Part shown: one piece after another, positions 58,230 to 64,000 of the stretch
Position numbering within the stretch: the first letter of the stretch is position 1
Layout of the letters: each line of letters starts with the position of its first letter
Origin: Streptomyces fradiae ATCC 10745 = DSM 40063
GTDB lineage: Bacteria > Actinomycetota > Actinomycetes > Streptomycetales > Streptomycetaceae
NCBI RefSeq assembly: GCF_008704425.1
Contig: NZ_CP023696.1
Coordinates: forward strand, 5,434,501 to 5,498,500
Reading direction: 5' to 3'
DNA: 64,000 bases
Notes under the pieces: generated by a model
Database searches by the model: none
Told to the model about the DNA's origin: nothing
Seen by the model: the letters and a program-made list of their open reading frames with translations, nothing else
Made by a program: the position numbers and the translations under genes

Positions 58230-59448
58230 CACCCCCTCCGGCTGCCGGACCGCTCACCGTCCGCGCCATCGTCCCACCCGTCGCACAGGAGTTCACTGCC
58301 GGAGTGCGGCAATCTTCGCGCGCTCCCGATGCCGTCCTCGCACGCCCGGCGCCGGGCGCCCGGCGCGCGGGGGCGGAACGCGACGGCGCGGTCGGGCCGG
58401 CCGCCCGTCACCCGTGCCGTGCGTGTGCCCCGCCCCGCCCGTGTCGTACGGGTCCGGGGGAGTCCGGCGGCGGCCGGGCGGCCCTCCGTCCTACAGTCCG
58501 CCGCCCGATTCGGCACCGTGGCGATAACGCCCGGGAAAAGCCGGGCGGAACTCCCCGTGTTCGTACCGGGAAACAACGCGCGCCCCCCGTCCCCCCTCCG
58601 CTCCCAGGAATTCCGCCGCTCCGGACAGGGCGACCCTAACGGCGCTCCGGGGACACTGTCCAGCGATGTCGCCGGGCCGCGAGGCGGCCCCGGCGGCCGC
58701 GGTGCGGGGCGGGGCGGGACGGGGTCGGAAAAGGGTTGTCAGATTCGACGGTCGTGTGCCTACCATCGAGTTCGGCGGGCCCGGCCCGCTCGGGTCCGGG
58801 ACCGCAATGCCCGACCTGTCGGACTCACGGGGGATATACGAAAGATGGGGCCTGTAGGCACCGCATTACCCGATGGCGGACACACACCGCGGCCGAGCGC
58901 CGATCCGGGTCCGCCCGACACCCCGGTACGTCCGCCCGGCGAGGCGCGGGACGACCGCCCACCCCGGCCGCGGGACGCCGGCGCCGCCGCGCCGCCCCGA
59001 CAGGCCGCCTTCCCCGCGCGCCGACCCGCGCCCGCCCCGCGGCGCCCCCGCCGCACCGTCGCCCGGCGGCGCCGAACCGAGCCACCGCGCCCGCGCGCCG
59101 CTGCGCCGTGCCGTCGCGCCGAGCCCCGGCGCCGTCCGCTTGGGCCGCCGCGCGGCCCGCACCAGCGGCGATGCCCCCGCCACCCGGCCCGGAGGCGGTA
59201 CGCCCCCGGCCGGCCCGGTGCCGGTCCCACCGGCTGACACACCCGCACACCGGGCCCGCCCACCCGCGGCCCGACGGGCCCCACACGTCCGGAGCGCCCG
59301 CGGCGGTGCGCCGCCGCCCCGTACGCCCGGCCCGTACCGACCTCCCGCCCGAGCACCGGCACCGGTGCGGCCCCCACGCGTCCGGGGCCGCCCGCGTGTG
59401 CGCGAAAGCCGGCGGCGGGGGCCTCACGAGGGGATGAAGGACAGCACC
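58230..59448. other. Long non-coding leader region upstream of the diterpene cluster
   Basis: About 1.2 kb without a convincing gene. Open frames exist on both strands but give only Arg/Pro/Ala-rich low-complexity sequence. TTGTCA at 58736 and TACCAT at 58761 (19 bases apart) are a weak promoter candidate. The plus frame of the GGPP synthase stays open far upstream, but no ribosome site or conserved start supports an extension. Regulation of the cluster probably resides here. Confidence 0.45.
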
Positions 59449-60516
59449 ATGAGCACCCGCACGATATCTCCCGGAATTGTCGATGCCGCATCGGTCAGGA
59501 AAGCGGTCGACCGCCAGCTCGGAGAATTCCTCCGGGAGTGCAGAACGGGTTTCCGTCACCCCCGGATGGCGGACCTCGTGCAGCTGGTCGAGGATTTCCT
59601 CGCGGGAGGGAAGAGAATCCGGCCGACGCTGACCTTTCTGGGCTGGCGGGCGGCCGGCGGAGAAGGGGACGAAACGGCCGTCCTGCGAGTCGCCGCGTCG
59701 CTGGAGATGTTCCACTCCTTCGCCCTCATCCATGACGACATCATGGACGACAGCGACACCCGGCGCGGACGCCCCACGATTCACCGGATACTGGCCGGCC
59801 GAAGCCCCGGCGAGCGCGCCGAGAAGTTCGGAATCGGCGCCGCCGTGCTCCTCGGCGACCTCGTCTTCACCTGGTCCGACCAGCTCCTGCACACCGCGTC
59901 CCTCACGCGGGCGCAGACCGAGGCGGTCCTGCCGCTCGTCACCGAGATGCGCACCGAGGTCATGCTCGGCCAGTACCTCGACCTGCGGGCGACCGGCGAG
60001 CTGACGGACGACGTGGAGGCCACGCTCACCGTCAACCGCTACAAGACCGCCAAGTACACCGTCGAGCGCCCGCTGCACGTCGGGGCCGCCCTCGCGGGCG
60101 CCGGCCCGGACGTCCTCGCCGCCTGCACCGCGTACGCGCTGCCGCTGGGCGAGGCGTTCCAGCTCCGCGACGACCTGCTGGGCGTGTACGGGGACGTACG
60201 CGACACCGGCAAGTCCCGGCTGGACGACCTGCGCTCCGGCAAGAACACCACGCTCGTCGCGCTCGCCCTGCGCGCCGGCACCCCCGCCCAGACGGCCCGG
60301 CTCCGCGCGCTCCTCGGCGATCCCGCGCTGGACGAGGACGGCGCCGAGGAGGTCCGCGCGATCCTCGCCGCCACCGGCGCCCGGGACACCATCGAGCACA
60401 TGATCGGCGACCGCCGCCGGCAGGCCCTGCGCGCCCTGGACGGCGCCCCGTTCACCCCTGCCGCGGCCACCGCGCTGGAGCACCTCGCCGCCACCGCCAC
60501 CAGGAGGACCTCATGA
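59449..60516 (+). CDS. cotB1: Geranylgeranyl diphosphate synthase, CotB1-like
   Basis: ATG 59449, seven bases after GAAGGAC, gives 355 residues (an ATG at 59434 has no room for a ribosome site). GGKRIRPTL at 53-61 binds pyrophosphate, HDDIMDDSDTRRG at 95-107 is the first aspartate motif, and LRDDLLGVYGD at 239-249 the second. Bulky residues before the first motif (MFHSFALIH) fit a C20 product. It makes geranylgeranyl diphosphate for the next gene, which overlaps it by four bases (ATGA), the order cotB1-cotB2 of the cyclooctatin cluster. Confidence 0.9.
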   Translation: MSTRTISPGIVDAASVRKAVDRQLGEFLRECRTGFRHPRMADLVQLVEDFLAGGKRIRPTLTFLGWRAAGGEGDETAVLRVAASLEMFHSFALIHDDIMDDSDTRRGRPTIHRILAGRSPGERAEKFGIGAAVLLGDLVFTWSDQLLHTASLTRAQTEAVLPLVTEMRTEVMLGQYLDLRATGELTDDVEATLTVNRYKTAKYTVERPLHVGAALAGAGPDVLAACTAYALPLGEAFQLRDDLLGVYGDVRDTGKSRLDDLRSGKNTTLVALALRAGTPAQTARLRALLGDPALDEDGAEEVRAILAATGARDTIEHMIGDRRRQALRALDGAPFTPAAATALEHLAATATRRTS

Positions 60517-61433
60517 CCGCAGACCTGATCACGACCGGCGCCGGAGCGCCCCCGGCGGGTACGGCCCGCTACTGGGCGGAGTGCACCGAGCGGTTCGCCG
60601 CCCTGTTCGCCCGCCACGTCCCCCACGGGGCCGAGAAGGTCCCGATGACCGACGCCGAACTGCGCGAGGTCATCGACGCCTGCAACCGGGCGGTCGCCCC
60701 GCTCGGCAGGACGGTCTCCGACAAGCGCTGGATCTCCTACATGGACGTCGTCCGCTGGTCGCAGAGCGCCCGCCACATCAAGGACATGGAGGCGTTCAAG
60801 GCGGTCTGCGTCCTCAACTGCGTCACGTTCGTGTGGGACGACATGGACGCCTCGCTCCACGACTTCGACCTGTTCCTGCCGCAGGTGCGCGCCGTGTGCG
60901 ACCGGTACTACACGCCGCCGGACGCCGACTTCGCGTATGAGGGCGCCCGCGCGTTCGTGACGAGCGACCACATGTTCCGCGACGCGCCCCTCAAGCGGGT
61001 GCTGTGCGGCACGTCGCCGGAGCAGTACTTCCGCTTCCGGGTCACCGACGTGGGAGTCGACTTCTGGATGCGGATGTCGTACCCGATCTACCGGCACCCC
61101 GCCCTCACCGAGCACTCCAAGACGGGCCTCGCGGCCCGGATGGCCACCCGCGGGCTGGCCGTCGTCAACGACTTCTACTCCTACGACAGGGAGCGCGCCC
61201 TCGGCCAGATCACCAACTGCTTCCGGCTGTGCGACATGGCGGACGAGGCCGACTTCCGGCGGTTCTTCCAGGCGCGGCTGGACGACATGGCCGAGGACCT
61301 GGAGTGCATCGGGGCGTTCGACGACGTCACCCGCGACGTCCTGCTCGACCTGATCCACGGCAACTTCGTCTGGACCACGCGCGACCTGCGGTACCAGGCG
61401 CCCGTCAACGACGTCAACTCCCGGATCCGGTGA
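60513..61433 (+). CDS. cotB2: CotB2-like class I diterpene cyclase (cyclooctat-9-en-7-ol synthase type)
   Basis: A 306-residue protein. VWDDMD (107-112) is the variant DDxD metal motif of CotB2 and NDFYSYDRE (219-227) the NSE motif; both match what I know of CotB2, which is also about 307 residues. RWISYMDVV, RHIKDMEAFKAVCVLN, YRHPALTEH and the ending VNDVNSRIR also agree with CotB2 as I remember it. CotB2 cyclises GGPP to the 5-8-5 fused alcohol cyclooctat-9-en-7-ol. With the flanking GGPP synthase and two P450 genes the product is probably cyclooctatin or a close relative. Confidence 0.92.
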   Translation: MTADLITTGAGAPPAGTARYWAECTERFAALFARHVPHGAEKVPMTDAELREVIDACNRAVAPLGRTVSDKRWISYMDVVRWSQSARHIKDMEAFKAVCVLNCVTFVWDDMDASLHDFDLFLPQVRAVCDRYYTPPDADFAYEGARAFVTSDHMFRDAPLKRVLCGTSPEQYFRFRVTDVGVDFWMRMSYPIYRHPALTEHSKTGLAARMATRGLAVVNDFYSYDRERALGQITNCFRLCDMADEADFRRFFQARLDDMAEDLECIGAFDDVTRDVLLDLIHGNFVWTTRDLRYQAPVNDVNSRIR

Positions 61434-61445
61434 GGAGCCCGCCGC

Positions 61446-62990
61446 ATGCACACGCCCCCGCCCCCCGCACCGTCCGGGCCCCCCGCACCGTCCGGGCCGA
61501 CCGGGCCGTCCGGGTCCCCCGCGTTCCCCGGGCCGTCAGGGCTGTCCGGGTCGTCCGGGTCGTCCGGGTCGTCCGCGCCGTCAGGATCCGCGGCACCCTC
61601 GGCGCCGCCCGCGCCCGCCGGGTCCTCCGTACCTTCGGTATCCGCCGGGTCCTCCGCGCCCGGCGGGCCGTGGCGGGCCGGTACCGCTCCCGGCGCCGTC
61701 CCGCTCCTCGGCCACGTGCCCGCGCTCTGGCGCCGCCCCCTGGAGTTCCTGGCCTCGCTGCCCGCCCACGGCGACCTGGTCGAGCTGCGGCTCGGCCCCA
61801 CCAGGGCCTACCTGGCCGCCCACCCCGAACTCGTACGGAACGTCCTGCTCGACACCCGCGCCTTCGAGAAGGGCGGCGTCTTCGACAAGGCCCGCCAACT
61901 CCTCGGCAACAGCCTGTCGGTCTCGCGCGGCGAGGAGCACCGCTTCCAGCGGCGGCTGCTCCAGCCCGCCTTCCACCCGACGAAGATCGCCGCCTACACC
62001 ACCGCCGTGGCCGACGACACCCGCGCCGTCACCGACACCTGGCGAGCGGGGCAGACCCTCGACGTCAGCGACGTCATGCACGCGCTGCTGATGCGGATCG
62101 CGGCCCGCACCCTCTTCTCCGCCGGGCTCGACGACGCGACGATCGAGGAGGCCCGGCAGTGCCTGCGCACGGTGTCCCACGGCATCTACCGGCGCACCGT
62201 CGCCCCCCTCGGCATCCTCGAGAAGCTGCCCACCCCGGGGAACCGGGCCTACGACCGCGCCAACGCCAGGCTCCGGCGGATCGTCGCCGAGATGATCGAC
62301 CGGCGCCGCTCCGGCGGCGACGCGGACGACATGCTCTCCACCCTGCTGCGGGCCGAGCACCCCGAGACCGGCGAGCGACTGGACGAGGGCCAGGTCCTCG
62401 ACCAGGTCGTCACCTTCCTCGTCGCGGGCAGCGAGACCACCGCCTCCACGCTCGCCTTCGTCTTCCACCTGATGGGCACGCTGCCCGAGGTGGAGGCGCG
62501 GGTGCACGCCGAGGTGGACGGGGTGCTGGCGGGCCGCGCACCGGCCTACGACGACCTGCCCCTCCTGCCCTGTACGCGCAACGTCATCACCGAGGCGCTG
62601 CGCCTCCACCCGCCGTCCTGGATGGCGATGCGGGTCACCGCCCGCGACGTCGAGCTGGGCCCCCGGACCCTCCCGGCCCGGACGATGGTCCTCTACAGCG
62701 CCTACGCCCTGCACCACAATCCGGAGCTCTTCCCCGACCCCGAGACCTTCGACCCCGACCGCTGGACGCCCGAACGGGCCGCGCGGGTGCCCCGCGGCGC
62801 GCTGCTGCCGTTCGGCGCGGGGAGCCACAAGTGCATCGGCGACGTGCTGGCGCTCACCGAGACCGCCCTGGTCGTCGCGACCGTCGCCGCCCGCTGGCGG
62901 CTGCGCCCCGCGCCCGGCACCCGACTGCGCCCGCAGCCGAAGGCCACCCTCGAACCGGGCCCCCTGCCGATGGTCCTGGAACGGCGCTGA
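61446..62990 (+). CDS. cotB3: Cytochrome P450, CotB3-like, with Ser/Pro-rich N-terminal extension
   Basis: ATG 61446, eight bases after GAGGAG, gives 514 residues. Residues 1-75 are a GPSGSSGSSGSS-type low-complexity tract encoded by TCCGGGTCG repeats; the P450 starts at about 76. AGSETT at 327-332 is the I-helix oxygen motif, EALR at 383-386 the ExxR, and FGAGSHKCIG at 456-465 the haem loop with Cys463. CotB3 hydroxylates the CotB2 product at C-5. The extension is unusual for a soluble bacterial P450; the good ribosome site argues it is translated. Confidence 0.88.
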   Translation: MHTPPPPAPSGPPAPSGPTGPSGSPAFPGPSGLSGSSGSSGSSAPSGSAAPSAPPAPAGSSVPSVSAGSSAPGGPWRAGTAPGAVPLLGHVPALWRRPLEFLASLPAHGDLVELRLGPTRAYLAAHPELVRNVLLDTRAFEKGGVFDKARQLLGNSLSVSRGEEHRFQRRLLQPAFHPTKIAAYTTAVADDTRAVTDTWRAGQTLDVSDVMHALLMRIAARTLFSAGLDDATIEEARQCLRTVSHGIYRRTVAPLGILEKLPTPGNRAYDRANARLRRIVAEMIDRRRSGGDADDMLSTLLRAEHPETGERLDEGQVLDQVVTFLVAGSETTASTLAFVFHLMGTLPEVEARVHAEVDGVLAGRAPAYDDLPLLPCTRNVITEALRLHPPSWMAMRVTARDVELGPRTLPARTMVLYSAYALHHNPELFPDPETFDPDRWTPERAARVPRGALLPFGAGSHKCIGDVLALTETALVVATVAARWRLRPAPGTRLRPQPKATLEPGPLPMVLERR

Positions 62991-63312
62991 CCCGGAGTCC
63001 GGCTTCCGCGGGCGGGCGCCCCGCCGACGCTCTCCGGCCGGCGGGCGCCCGCCGAGGCTCTTTGGCTGCCGGCCGCCCGGGCCCGGCGGTTGAGCGCCGG
63101 CCCCGCACCCCCCGGGGCCCACGCCCTGTCGCCCCGGCGCTCCCGGGGCGCCGGCCCCGCACCCCCCGGGGCCCACGCCCCGTCGCCCCGGCGCTCCCGG
63201 GCCCTCGGCCCGAACCCCGCCACGTCCACCCCCCTCCACCCCTCCACCCCTCCACACCCTCCTCCCTCCCTTCTCCCTGCACCCCTCCGCCCCGGCAAAG
63301 GACACCCCTGGC
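62991..63312. repeat. Intergenic spacer with a 54-base tandem duplication
   Basis: A 54-base unit opening GCGCCGGCCCCGCACCCCCC occurs at 63094-63147 and 63148-63201, nearly identical. A further CT-rich stretch (CCTCCACCCCTCC, 63226-63262) follows. AAAGGA about ten bases before 63313 serves the next P450 gene. No gene is present. Confidence 0.8.
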
Positions 63313-64000
63313 ATGAGAACCCCCTCGGACGGCTCCGGGCGCCACTGGCGGTTCGCCCGCGCACCGCACCGCAGGCCGCTGATCGGCCACGCCCACCTGC
63401 TGGCGCGCAGGCCCCTGGAGTTCCTGACCTCCCTCCCGGCACTCGGGGACCTCGTCGAACTGCGCATCGGGCCCAGGCCCGCCTACCTGCCGTGCCACCC
63501 GGACCTGGTCCAGCAGGTCCTGCTGAACGCGCGCGTCTACGACACCGGCGGGCCGGTCAAGGAGAAGGCCCGCCCCATCCTGGGCAACGGGCTGATCACC
63601 TCCGACTGGGCCGACCACCGCCGGCAGCGGCGCCTGGTGCAGCCCGCCTTCCACCAGGCGCGCATCGCCGCCTACGCCGAGGTCATGCGCGACGAGTGCG
63701 CGGCGCGGGCCCGCTCCTGGCACACCGGGCGGGTCCTCGACGTCGGCGACGAGATGCAGGCGCTGACGGCCCGTGTGACCGCCCGCGCCCTGTTCTCCAC
63801 GGAGATGGCCCCGCACTCGGTGGCGGAGGTCCAGCGCAGCCTGCCCCTCATGGTGCGCGGCGCCTACCGGCGGGCGATGGACCCCACGGGCCTGTACGCC
63901 AGGCTGCCGCTCCCCGCCAACCGCGCCTTCGACGCGGCGCTCAGACGCCTCCAGGCCCTGATCGCCGGCATCGTCGGCGACTACCGGCGCTCGGGCGTGG
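63313..64000 (+). CDS. cotB4: Cytochrome P450, CotB4-like (3' end outside window)
   Basis: The first 229 codons are visible. HRRPLIGHAHLLARRPLEFL near 20 and GDLVELRIGPRPAYL near 45 parallel the start of the preceding P450, and DHRRQRRLVQPAFHQARI near 105 is the C-helix region contacting haem propionates. The I-helix and haem loop lie beyond the window. Position after cotB3 and similarity to it identify it as the second P450 of the cyclooctatin cluster, which hydroxylates at C-18. Confidence 0.85.
   Translation, partial: MRTPSDGSGRHWRFARAPHRRPLIGHAHLLARRPLEFLTSLPALGDLVELRIGPRPAYLPCHPDLVQQVLLNARVYDTGGPVKEKARPILGNGLITSDWADHRRQRRLVQPAFHQARIAAYAEVMRDECAARARSWHTGRVLDVGDEMQALTARVTARALFSTEMAPHSVAEVQRSLPLMVRGAYRRAMDPTGLYARLPLPANRAFDAALRRLQALIAGIVGDYRRSGV

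Noticed and set aside
58873..59448. Long N-terminal extension of the GGPP synthase, since the frame stays open
   Set aside because: The upstream codons give Arg/Pro-rich low-complexity sequence, while a good ribosome site sits right before the ATG at 59449 that starts the conserved protein.

Overview
The window is from a high-GC actinomycete, almost certainly a Streptomyces chromosome. Coding regions are very GC-rich with strong third-position G/C bias, GTG and TTG starts are frequent, 4-base ATGA/GTGA overlaps are common, and the families present (Scr1/DUF5753 regulators with DUF6879 partners, SARP, MmyB-type regulator, PglY/PglZ, CstR, a Cys-less L32) are typical of that genus. No tRNA, rRNA, insertion sequence, integrase or CRISPR array was seen. 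The first and last genes are cut by the window edges.

Left part (0-10.3 kb): a partial membrane-protein tail is followed by a six-gene plus-strand cassette at 2389-6628. It encodes a MoaA-like radical SAM enzyme, a thymidylate-kinase-like P-loop kinase, a stand-alone phosphomannomutase domain-I protein lacking its catalytic serine, a small alkaline-phosphatase/sulfatase-fold hydrolase, a Nudix hydrolase and a class I methyltransferase. DUF6879 modules pointing leftwards flank it on both sides: fused and paired with an Scr1-type HTH on the left, split into two genes on the right. A small helical protein and a STAND ATPase with C-terminal tetratricopeptide-like repeats follow. 10.5-21.2 kb is a Pgl/BREX type 2 island carrying pglY, pglZ, brxD and brxHI; the kinase PglW and methyltransferase PglX are not in the window.

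Cobalamin region (21.2-31.1 kb, minus strand): two transcription units each start with a cobalamin riboswitch. One is a BtuFCD-like ABC importer. The other is a tightly overlapped five-gene operon (PduX-like GHMP kinase, cysteine-synthase-fold PLP enzyme, ATP-grasp ligase, MFS exporter, methyltransferase) that looks like a small-molecule pathway switched on when B12 is scarce. This operon and the radical SAM cassette are my main candidates for undescribed systems.

Middle (31.2-42.3 kb): an oxidoreductase diverges from an MmyB-type regulator, then come a decayed VOC-family gene, a lipoprotein, a persulfide-detoxification locus (persulfide dioxygenase-rhodanese fusion, rhodanese-membrane protein, CstR) with four ATACCC-type palindromes, a dienelactone-hydrolase-like protein, a TetR regulator with a clear inverted repeat, an SGNH hydrolase, a DUF302 protein and a secreted PE-PPE-type hydrolase.

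Right part (42.4-64 kb): an HTH-NACHT-membrane protein diverges from a plus-strand run of genes beginning with a LuxR-SARP hybrid regulator and ending with a site-2 protease; this run includes a second small helical protein and a membrane protein sharing the GRD motif seen at 8 kb. Then follow an ankyrin protein, a beta-propeller phytase, a Zur-box-controlled zinc-free L32 with a CobW-type GTPase, and an NfeD/flotillin pair. The window ends in a cyclooctatin-type diterpene cluster: GGPP synthase, CotB2-like cyclase and two P450s, the second cut by the window end.
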